Shown here: positions 16,991-24,111 of the stretch, in pieces | Position numbering within the stretch: position 1 is the stretch's first letter | How the letters are laid out: every line of letters starts with the position of its first letter | Notes under the pieces: model-generated | Told to the model about the DNA's origin: nothing | Seen by the model: the letters and a program-made list of their open reading frames with translations, nothing else | Databases searched by the model: none | Made by a program: the position numbers and the translations under genes | Assembly (NCBI GenBank): GCA_944387285.1 | Contig: CALXEH010000005.1 | Location: 1 to 64,000, forward strand | Source: an uncultured Oscillospiraceae bacterium | GTDB lineage: Bacteria > Bacillota > Clostridia > Oscillospirales > Oscillospiraceae | Direction of reading: 5' to 3' | Length of the DNA: 64,000 nt

Positions 16991-17305
16991 TCAGCCGTAC
17001 ATGGACTGGGATATCTTTTCCTCGAGCACCTCGCGGGGCTGGGCGCCGCTGAGACGCCCCTTTACTTCACCGTCGAGCAGGAAGAGCAGCGTGGGCGTGC
17101 CGCTGATGCCGAAGCGCTCGACATACGCGGGGCTTTTTTCTATGTCGCATTTGGCGAGGTTTATCTCGGGATCGTCGTAGATGAGCTCCGAGAGCACCAT
17201 GTCCAGCAGCTTGCAGGGTCCGCAGTGGTCGGTCATGAAGTCGGCTATCCAGAAGCCCTCCCTGGTGACCGCGTCGAAATCCTTTTCCTCAACGAACAGC
17301 GTCAT
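16991..17305 (-). CDS. Thioredoxin-family protein
   Basis: 104 residues, normal for a thioredoxin. The active site is DHCGPCK (Cys28, Cys31) with the conserved cis-Pro in ISGTPTLLFLLDG. It has no signal peptide, so it is cytoplasmic. It starts 3 bases after the trigger-factor-like gene, inside a five-gene operon with two ABC half-transporters and a lipoprotein. That context suggests redox control or disulfide maintenance of a dedicated substrate rather than general thioredoxin duty. Confidence 0.9.
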   Translation of the reverse strand: MTLFVEEKDFDAVTREGFWIADFMTDHCGPCKLLDMVLSELIYDDPEINLAKCDIEKSPAYVERFGISGTPTLLFLLDGEVKGRLSGAQPREVLEEKISQSMYG

Positions 17306-17308
17306 GTC

Positions 17309-18190
17309 TTATCTCCTTTCGAGCCGGGACCTGATGAGGTCGAATATTTTGAGCTGCAGCTCCTGGAGCACCTCGTAGTGGTCGAGCGGGTCGGTGCCGC
17401 CCTCACAGGGCAGGCCGAGGATGTCCAGGAATATCAGGCACTGCTTTATCTTGAGGATGTACCAGTCCCGCCGGGCGCGGATGAAGTCGTCGAGCGTGCG
17501 GATGCCGTCCTGCTTCCAGGCTTCGGGTATGCCCTCGCGGATGTCGATGTGCTCGGTCTCGAGGAAGAGCTTCACGAAGTAGTCCCGCTCCAACTCGCCG
17601 AGCACGCGGATGTCCTCCTCGTCGCAGTCCATGGGCGGCAGGGCCTCCAGGATCATGGAGGTGACGTAATAATTGACCTCCGCCAACATGCTCATGGTCT
17701 TCTCCTGACGGATGTAGTCCTCGTATTCCCTGACGGTGCGCAGCTGCCTGCCGTCGGCGGTACTGGCCTGCAGGGCCTGGACCATCTCGTCCGTGGGCTC
17801 GGGCGCCTGCCTGCGCCTGAGCTCCAGTATCGTCGCCGTGACCGGCCCGCCATCTATGTCCACGGACAGCGTATCGCCGCGGCGGCAGCCGGTGAGCGCC
17901 TCCTCCAGCCTGCGGTTGTAGAGCCCGCGGCCCAGGGTGACGGTCACCCTCTCCTTGTTGTAGCGCGGCGCGGCGCCGGACACCCTGAGCACGGCGGTGT
18001 CGCCGGCAGCGGCGGGCGTAGCCTCGGGCAGAGGGGCTAGCACGAGCTGCTCGCGCACGATGGCCTTGTGCGCCAGGGCGATAAGCTCCTCCTCCGAGGG
18101 CAGGGCGTGCACTGCTTCGGGGCGCTCGAGGTATTCGCCTAAATACTCGTCAAAGTCGATGCTGAACGATTCGGGCAGTTTTGTGCGCAT
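17309..18190 (-). CDS. Trigger-factor-like peptidyl-prolyl isomerase
   Basis: A 293-residue protein. Residues ~60-125 resemble the FKBP/trigger-factor isomerase domain: GDTAVLRVSGA, then VTVTLGRGLYNRRLEEALTG (compare the GSGxFIPGFEEQLxG motif), then a VTATILEL end strand. The rest is a helical, charged C-terminal part like the trigger-factor arm region. It lacks the ribosome-binding N-terminal domain of true trigger factor (which carries GFRxGKxP), so it is unlikely to be the housekeeping chaperone. It sits between an ABC exporter pair and a thioredoxin gene, which suggests folding or delivery of the transporter's protein or peptide substrate. Confidence 0.65.
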   Translation of the reverse strand: MRTKLPESFSIDFDEYLGEYLERPEAVHALPSEEELIALAHKAIVREQLVLAPLPEATPAAAGDTAVLRVSGAAPRYNKERVTVTLGRGLYNRRLEEALTGCRRGDTLSVDIDGGPVTATILELRRRQAPEPTDEMVQALQASTADGRQLRTVREYEDYIRQEKTMSMLAEVNYYVTSMILEALPPMDCDEEDIRVLGELERDYFVKLFLETEHIDIREGIPEAWKQDGIRTLDDFIRARRDWYILKIKQCLIFLDILGLPCEGGTDPLDHYEVLQELQLKIFDLIRSRLERR

Positions 18191-18211
18191 GACCGGGCCT
18201 CCCTCCTTTCC

Positions 18212-19960
18212 TTACAATTCGCACTTGAACGCGCGGTTTGCAACTTTCCTGAGATAGCTGTCCGCGCCCTGCATGACCTGCGCAGGCGCGCCGCTGCTCT
18301 CGACCTCGCCGTCGCGGAGGATGATGACGTGGTCCGCGTTGCGGATGGCGGCGAGGGAGTGGGCGATGATGACGGTCGTACGGCCCTTCATGAGCTCGTT
18401 GAGCGCCTCTATGACGTCGCGCTCGCTGTGGGCGTCGAGGTTGCTCGTGGCCTCGTCCAGCAGCAGGTAGTCGGGGTTATTCAGTATGGCCCGGGCGATT
18501 GCGAGGCACTGGCGCTGGCCGCCGGAGAAGTTGGCCCCGCCGAGCGCGACCTTGGTGTCGAAGCCCTCGGGCAGGCGGGTCACGAAATCGTATATGCGCG
18601 CCTGCTTTGCGGCCTTTTCGAGCTCCTCCGTGCTGATGGCGCGCTCGCAGCCGTAGCAGATGTTCTCGCGGATCGTGCCCTCGATGAGCGGGCTGTCCTG
18701 AGCCACGAGGCAGAAGGCCTTGCGCCACTCGAAGAGGTCGTAGTCGGCGGCGGGCCGGCTGCCGAATCTGAGCTGCCCTGCATCTGGCTCTGCAAGGCGG
18801 TCGATGAGCTTGAAGAGCGTGCTCTTGCCGGAGCCGTTGGAGCCGATGAGCGCGGTTATCTTGTTCTTGGGTATGGTGCAGGAGATGTTTTTGAGCGCGG
18901 GCTTGCCGCCGTAGGAGAAGCTGAGCTCCTCGATGGTGATGTCCTGATCCGGCACATCCATGCTCAGCCCGGCCTCGCCGCGCTCGTCGGGCAGGCGCAG
19001 CACGCTGATGACGCGGGAGAGCGCGCCGTTGGCCTGGCGGATGGTGCCGACATAGCTTATGAAGGTCGTGGCGACGGTACCGACGCTTGTGGCTATTGAG
19101 TAAAACGCGATGACGACGCCGACGCGGATGACGTTGTCGTTCACGAGCTGGGCGCCGATAATAAAGGGGATGAGCAGGCTGAGTATGCTGAAGAGGTGCT
19201 GCATGGCGTTGTAGGCGAGCGTCATGAGCCCTGTCTTTATCTGCGTTGAGTACTGCTTGTCGAAGTGCTCGAGGCCCCTTTCCGTCTCCTCGGCCTGGGT
19301 GCCGGAGATCTTGATGAGGTTCAGGCTGCCGGTGTGTTCGACAAGATAGGTGGTGGTGCCGGAGAGCATGGCCTGCGTCTTCTGCGCGATGATGAAGTTG
19401 AGTTTCGCATAGACCCAGCCGAACAGGATGCTCACGGGGACGAGCCAGAGCATGGCGACAGCCAGGGTCTTGTTGAGCCGGAACATCCTTTCGATGTACA
19501 GCCCGAGGGTCACGCAGGTGGCGAGCATCTGCACGACGGTGGTGATGAGCTTGCTGGCGAAGTCGCAGTCGGAGGTGACGCGGCTGACGAGGGACTCGCC
19601 GGAATCCTTGTCATAGCAGCTCAGCTTGGTGTACATTATCTTCCGCCAGAGCTTGACGCGCAGGCCGAGGTTTATCTTCTCGGAGGCGAAGGCGGAGAAG
19701 ATGACCGTCCCGGCTGCGGCGGCGCCGACCAGCAGGTAGGTAATGGCGAAGCTCACAAGCTGCCTTGTGGGCACGTCGCCGTTCGCGTCTACCATGCTGC
19801 CCGTGAAGAGGCTGATGTTCATCGAGGCGTAGGCGGAGAGCATCGCCATGGCAAAGATCAAAAGCAGGGGCAGGACGGGCATCCGTGTACCTTTGAGGGC
19901 CCAGAGGTTGTCCCGGACGGACGATTTTTCCAAAACGAAGCTGTCTTTTTGCTCTTTCAT
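18212..19960 (-). CDS. ABC transporter half-unit B (membrane + ATPase)
   Basis: A 582-residue type-IV ABC exporter. The N-terminal ~310 residues hold six helices; the ATPase has Walker A IGSNGSGKST, signature FSGGQRQ, Walker B YLLLDEATSNLD and an H-loop His in IIAHSL. Its ATG overlaps the stop of the upstream half-transporter by 4 bases (ATGA), indicating a heterodimer made in fixed ratio. There is no N-terminal C39 peptidase domain. Substrate unknown; it may be a drug, lipid or peptide exporter. Confidence 0.9.
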   Translation of the reverse strand: MKEQKDSFVLEKSSVRDNLWALKGTRMPVLPLLLIFAMAMLSAYASMNISLFTGSMVDANGDVPTRQLVSFAITYLLVGAAAAGTVIFSAFASEKINLGLRVKLWRKIMYTKLSCYDKDSGESLVSRVTSDCDFASKLITTVVQMLATCVTLGLYIERMFRLNKTLAVAMLWLVPVSILFGWVYAKLNFIIAQKTQAMLSGTTTYLVEHTGSLNLIKISGTQAEETERGLEHFDKQYSTQIKTGLMTLAYNAMQHLFSILSLLIPFIIGAQLVNDNVIRVGVVIAFYSIATSVGTVATTFISYVGTIRQANGALSRVISVLRLPDERGEAGLSMDVPDQDITIEELSFSYGGKPALKNISCTIPKNKITALIGSNGSGKSTLFKLIDRLAEPDAGQLRFGSRPAADYDLFEWRKAFCLVAQDSPLIEGTIRENICYGCERAISTEELEKAAKQARIYDFVTRLPEGFDTKVALGGANFSGGQRQCLAIARAILNNPDYLLLDEATSNLDAHSERDVIEALNELMKGRTTVIIAHSLAAIRNADHVIILRDGEVESSGAPAQVMQGADSYLRKVANRAFKCEL

Positions 19961-21717
19961 TTTGCAAACACCTCCTGATAGGACTGCTCCTCGACCAGCT
20001 CGCGGTACAGTGGGCAGCTCTGCATGAGTTCCTCATGCCTGCCGGCGGCGCTGACCCGCCCGCCGCTGAGCACGATGATATGGTCGGCGTGGGTGATGAA
20101 GCCCAGCTCATGCGTCACGGCGACGACGGTCTTCCCGGTGAAGCTGCAGAAGAGGGTCTCGCAGATGTTGGCGGCGGATTCGCTGTCGAGCGCGCTGGTG
20201 GGCTCGTCCAGGAGGAGGACGTCGGTGTCCTTGAGCAGCTCGCGGGCGATCACCATGCGCTGGCGCTGCCCGCCGGACATCGTGCTGCCCCAGAGCGCGA
20301 GCTGGGAGTCGTAGCCCTCCGGCGTCGAGGCGATGAAACCGTGTATGCCGGCGGCCCTCGCTGCCTCCTCGAGCTCGGCGTCGCTGACGGGCCGGTGCAC
20401 GCCGTAGGTCAGGGCCTCGCGTATCGTGCCGCTGAACATCTCGGCGTCCTGGTTGACGTAGGACAGGCGCCTGCGCCAGGCCTTCAAATCGAGCCCCTCG
20501 AGCGAGGCGCCGCCGACGCTTATCGCTCCGCCCTGGGGCGAATAGAGCTTCTCGATAAGGCGCAGGACGGTGGTTTTGCCGCTGCCGGAGAGGCCGACTA
20601 TCGCGGTGGTCTTCCCTGCCGGCAGGGTAAAGCTGAGCCCGTCGAGGACGGGAGCGCCCTCGCGGTAGGCGAAACTCACGCAGTCGAAGCTGATATCGCC
20701 CGCCGGGGCGTCTTCCGCGCCTTCGTTCATGGCCTCCTGCGGCGCGACCATCATGGCGCTCAGCCTTGCGGCGCGGCCCTGGACGTCCTTCAGGTTGGAC
20801 CAGATGTTCGTCAGCTGCCTGAGTACCGTGTTGATGGTGGGCACGAACAGATAGAAGGCGAGCCAGGACTCGAGGTCTATCTCTCCACCGCGCAGCAGCA
20901 GGCAGCCCCAGAGCACCGCAATGACGATGCCCACGATCTCGGCAAGTATCGTGTACGCGACGATGACGCTGTTGGCGTAGGCGTAGTTGATGTTGGCCTT
21001 GTACAGCTCCTTCGAGGCGCCGACGCCCCTCTCCTCCTCCGCCTGCTCGGTGACGAAGGATTTTATCATCGTGAGGTTGCGTATCCTGTCGGTGAGGTAG
21101 CCGGTGAGCCCGCCGATGCGCAGCTGTATGCGGCTGCTGACCTTGTACTGCCAGCGCCCGATGAAAACGGCGTAGATGATGTAGAACGGTATGAGCACCA
21201 GCACGGACCAGAGCAGCCTGGGGCTGAAGCTGTTTATCTGGGGCAGGGCCTGCGAGAGGTACATGATGAGGCCGGGCGCGGTAGTGATGACCTGCACGAG
21301 CTGCTTTACGGTGATCTCGGCGTCGCTGGTCACGGCGCTGAGCAGGCCGGAGGCGCTGTGCTCGTCGTAGTAGTCCGAGCGTATGCCCATCATCCGCGTC
21401 CACACCGCCCGGCGGACCGAGCGCACAGAGCGCGCCTCGGCGAGCAGCGACACCACGCCCACGAGCAGCAGCATCACCATCAGCGAGGAGTAGTTGATGA
21501 TGACGTCGGTTATGGCCTTCTGCGAGAAGTTGCCGGAAAACAGCGCCGCAGTGGAGCCGGGCAGTTTCGTGACCGTGAGATAATAGACCACGGTCACGAA
21601 GCCCGCTGCTATTATCCAGCCCCAGCTGAGATGCGCGTATTTGAAGAACGCCCCGAATTCCCTCCACTTGTCCCCGGCCCCGCTGTCCGGGCGCTTGCTG
21701 CCGGTATCTTTTGTCAT
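19957..21717 (-). CDS. ABC transporter half-unit A (membrane + ATPase)
   Basis: A 586-residue partner of the next gene. The membrane domain is followed by an ATPase with Walker A VGLSGSGKTT, signature MSGGQRQR, Walker B VLLLDEPTSALD and the H-loop in VAVTHEL. The chosen ATG at 21717 begins MTKDTGSKRP; the frame is open further upstream to 21861, but that stretch overlaps the promoter at 21778-21806 and is not protein-like. The ribosome site is weak (GGCAGG). First gene of the operon that also encodes the foldase, thioredoxin and lipoprotein. Confidence 0.9.
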   Translation of the reverse strand: MTKDTGSKRPDSGAGDKWREFGAFFKYAHLSWGWIIAAGFVTVVYYLTVTKLPGSTAALFSGNFSQKAITDVIINYSSLMVMLLLVGVVSLLAEARSVRSVRRAVWTRMMGIRSDYYDEHSASGLLSAVTSDAEITVKQLVQVITTAPGLIMYLSQALPQINSFSPRLLWSVLVLIPFYIIYAVFIGRWQYKVSSRIQLRIGGLTGYLTDRIRNLTMIKSFVTEQAEEERGVGASKELYKANINYAYANSVIVAYTILAEIVGIVIAVLWGCLLLRGGEIDLESWLAFYLFVPTINTVLRQLTNIWSNLKDVQGRAARLSAMMVAPQEAMNEGAEDAPAGDISFDCVSFAYREGAPVLDGLSFTLPAGKTTAIVGLSGSGKTTVLRLIEKLYSPQGGAISVGGASLEGLDLKAWRRRLSYVNQDAEMFSGTIREALTYGVHRPVSDAELEEAARAAGIHGFIASTPEGYDSQLALWGSTMSGGQRQRMVIARELLKDTDVLLLDEPTSALDSESAANICETLFCSFTGKTVVAVTHELGFITHADHIIVLSGGRVSAAGRHEELMQSCPLYRELVEEQSYQEVFAK

Positions 21718-21777
21718 GAGCTGTACGACCTGCCTTTCGTCCTGGGATCGTGTGCGGCGATGCAATAATTTAAAGCG

Positions 21778-21806
21778 ATTGTAGCCCTTTTGGCGGCGTG
21801 TTTCAA
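21778..21806 (-). promoter_or_regulatory. Promoter of the ABC/foldase/thioredoxin/lipoprotein operon
   Basis: Minus-strand TTGAAA (21806-21801), a 17-base spacer, TACAAT (21783-21778). The start would give a leader of about 55 bases before the ATG at 21717 and argues against the longer reading frame. Confidence 0.7.
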
Positions 21807-21882
21807 TGCCGGAGGTCCATTCCGGCATATGGCTGCCTGAGTGGTCGGATATGCTGCGCATTTGGTCCGCGCGCTTTGGCTA

Positions 21883-21911
21883 TTGAAGAGAGCCGGGAAA
21901 AAGGTTAAAAT
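21883..21911 (+). promoter_or_regulatory. Promoter for the GHKL kinase gene
   Basis: TTGAAG (21883-21888), 17 bases, TAAAAT (21906-21911). It is divergent from the ABC operon promoter about 75 bases away, so one regulator could control both. Confidence 0.6.
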
Positions 21912-21940
21912 AAAGCAGTAAACTGATGAGACGGGGAGAA

Positions 21941-23242
21941 ATGAGCCTCATGCTGTCCCTAGTGCTGACCGGGGCGGCCGCGTTCCTGGCCTGGATGCTC
22001 GGCGCGTCGTTCATACAAGTGAAAACGGGCGCCGCGCTGTTCAGCGCCGCCGTGTGCGCCCTGCTGTCCGCGCTCGCGGCCTGGCTCATGTGCCGGGCGG
22101 GGCTGCGGGACGTCCTGCCCGCGGCGTTTTTGGGCCTTTTCCTGCTCGGGGCGCTCTCGCTCCAGCTGCAGGGCCGCGCCGGCCCGGGCGGCTGCACTCT
22201 GGCCTTTTGCCTGGCGCTCGGGGCCTTTTTCGCCTTCGTGCCGCTCATACGCGCGGCGGAGGCGGAGGCCTCGGCGGGCGCCCTCGCTGTGGGCGCGGGC
22301 TTCTGCGCGGTATTCGCCGCCGTCTGGGCCGCCCTGCGCGGGCGTTTTCCCGGCGCGGGCTGGCAGGAGTATTTCGGCCCCGGCAAGGGCGAGCAGAACC
22401 GCCTGGACCTCAGGAAGCCGCATGTTTACGCCGCGGCCGCGGCGCTCTGCGCAGGGAACGCGCTGCTACTCAGCATAGACGCCCGGGAACTGCCCCGGGC
22501 TGCGGCGCTGTCGGCCTGCGGTTTCCTGATGCTCTGGGGCGGCGTGCTGCTCATAATACTGATGACCCACTATAAAAAGGAGCGGCTCACCGTGCTGCTC
22601 GAGCAGCAGTACCGCGAGGAGACCCAGGCCTTCATGAACGTCATCCGCTCGCAGAGGCACGACTATAACTTCCATGTGCAGACGATAGCCGGGCTCATCG
22701 CCGGCAACAGGATAGAGGAATGCCGCGCCTACGTCAGGGCCCTCGAAAAGGACTCGGCGGAGATGAACGCGCTCATGCCCATAAAGGACCCCGCCATTTC
22801 CGCGACCATCTTTTCCTTCCGCTCCCTGGCCGTGCGGGAGGGCATAGCGCTGCGCATAGACATAGAGTACGATCTTTCGCAGATAGCGACGAACGTCTAC
22901 GAGACGAACAAGATACTGTCCAACCTGCTGCGCAACGCCCTGGACGAGGTCTCGACCCACGCGGACAAATCCTACGGCATCGGGCTCACCATACTCAAGC
23001 GCGGGGAATACTGCGTGATACGGGTCTCCAACAAGGTGCGCGACATACCCACGGCGGAGCAGCTCGGCAGGCTCTATGAGCAGGGCTACACCACCAAAAC
23101 GGGGCATGAGGGCGTGGGCCTCAGCAGCATCCGCCTGCTGGCCGCGCGCTACCGGGGCATAGTTTTCGCCCAGATGGAGGGCGACGTCATCCACTTCATC
23201 GCCAGGATACCGATAAACACCTCAAAGCGGGAGGAGTGTTGA
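21941..23242 (+). CDS. GHKL-type (AgrC-like) membrane sensor kinase
   Basis: About 433 residues. The N-terminal ~205 residues are five to six hydrophobic helices, rich in Ala/Leu. The kinase part has the H-box SQRHDYNFHVQTIAGLI (His of RHDYN) and an ATP-binding GHKL region with NILSNLLRNALDE-like sequence (ILSNLLRNALDEV), YGIGLTIL and GHEGVGLSSIRLL. This is the AgrC/ComD/BlpH class, which usually senses secreted peptides. The start is uncertain: ATG at 21926 would leave an 8-base leader, ATG at 21941 follows GGGGAGAA very closely, and 21950 is also possible. Its partner regulator overlaps or follows directly. Confidence 0.85.
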   Translation: MSLMLSLVLTGAAAFLAWMLGASFIQVKTGAALFSAAVCALLSALAAWLMCRAGLRDVLPAAFLGLFLLGALSLQLQGRAGPGGCTLAFCLALGAFFAFVPLIRAAEAEASAGALAVGAGFCAVFAAVWAALRGRFPGAGWQEYFGPGKGEQNRLDLRKPHVYAAAAALCAGNALLLSIDARELPRAAALSACGFLMLWGGVLLIILMTHYKKERLTVLLEQQYREETQAFMNVIRSQRHDYNFHVQTIAGLIAGNRIEECRAYVRALEKDSAEMNALMPIKDPAISATIFSFRSLAVREGIALRIDIEYDLSQIATNVYETNKILSNLLRNALDEVSTHADKSYGIGLTILKRGEYCVIRVSNKVRDIPTAEQLGRLYEQGYTTKTGHEGVGLSSIRLLAARYRGIVFAQMEGDVIHFIARIPINTSKREEC

Positions 23243-23244
23243 GC

Positions 23245-23982
23245 TTGAACCTGAAGAAGCTGAAAGTCCTGCTTATAGACGACGAGCCGGGTTCGCTGGA
23301 AGCCAGCCGCGGGAAGCTGTCCCTGTACGTCCCGGAGGAGAATATCCACACGGCGTCGAACGCCGTCGAGGTCATGCGCGTGATGAACAGCCTGCCCATA
23401 GACCTCGCCTTCGTGGACGTGGAGATGCCGGAGACGGACGGCTTCACCATCACGGATTATATCCGGCGCTCGCAGCCCTCGGCGCAGGTGGTGTTCCTGA
23501 CGGGGCATGTCGAGCTGGGCGCCAAGAGCTATGACTATGAGCCGCTGGACTTCCTTTCAAAGCCGCTGGACGTGCTGCGCCTCAAGCGCACCTTTGAAAA
23601 GTACGAGCGCAGCAAGGGCGTGAGGGACGAGACGCGCGCCCAGCTCGCCCTCGAGGGCTCGAGCGGCTTCATGCTCATCTCGCCCGCCGAGATACTGTAT
23701 ATCGCGCACGAGGGCCGCAAAAACGTCCTGCACCTGGCAAGCGGCCTGCGCGAGGTGCGCGCTTCGCTCGACGAGCTGGAGCTGATGCTGGGCGAGTACG
23801 GCTTCTTCCGCTGCCATCAGTCTTTTATAGTCCCGCTCCGGCAGATACGCAGCGTGTCCCAGTCCGACTTCGGCCGGACCTTCACCGCGCACCTGCTGTG
23901 CGGGGAGAGCCTGCCCGTCAGCCGGGGCAAATTCCCGCTGCTGCGCGGCGAACTCAGCCGCCTGGGCGTCCGCTTTTTGTGA
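23245..23982 (+). CDS. LytTR-family response regulator (AgrA-like)
   Basis: About 245 residues. The receiver domain has DDEPG at the start, an acceptor Asp in LAFVDVEMPETDG and a Lys in FLSKPLD. The C-terminal LytTR DNA-binding domain has ISPAEILYIAHEGRKNVLHL and FFRCHQSFIVPLRQI. The kinase stop lies at 23240-23242. A GGGAGGAG site at 23229-23236 fits a TTG start at 23245 best; GTG at 23236 and TTG at 23239 are alternatives. It pairs with the GHKL kinase and, by position, is the likely regulator of the divergent ABC/foldase operon. Confidence 0.88.
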   Translation: MNLKKLKVLLIDDEPGSLEASRGKLSLYVPEENIHTASNAVEVMRVMNSLPIDLAFVDVEMPETDGFTITDYIRRSQPSAQVVFLTGHVELGAKSYDYEPLDFLSKPLDVLRLKRTFEKYERSKGVRDETRAQLALEGSSGFMLISPAEILYIAHEGRKNVLHLASGLREVRASLDELELMLGEYGFFRCHQSFIVPLRQIRSVSQSDFGRTFTAHLLCGESLPVSRGKFPLLRGELSRLGVRFL

Positions 23983-24026
23983 AGCCCGCCGGCCCATGCC
24001 GGGCGGCCTTTGAACGGAATATGCGT

Positions 24027-24073
24027 AAAACAGCCCGAATGAGCAGCCTGTGTTGAGCCTCGGGCTGTTTTGT
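24027..24073 (+). terminator. Terminator after the LytTR regulator
   Basis: A 12-bp perfect stem, AAAACAGCCCGA (24027-24038) with TCGGGCTGTTTT (24060-24071), with a 21-base loop. The next promoter's -35 lies in the loop. Confidence 0.6.
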
Positions 24074-24080
24074 CTATAAT
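24053..24080 (+). promoter_or_regulatory. Promoter for the M16C peptidase gene
   Basis: TTGAGC (24053-24058), a 16-base spacer, and a perfect TATAAT (24075-24080). The terminator hairpin of the preceding gene overlaps it. Confidence 0.6.
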
Positions 24081-24111
24081 ATTATCAAATCATGCGAAAA
24101 GGAGCGTAAAT

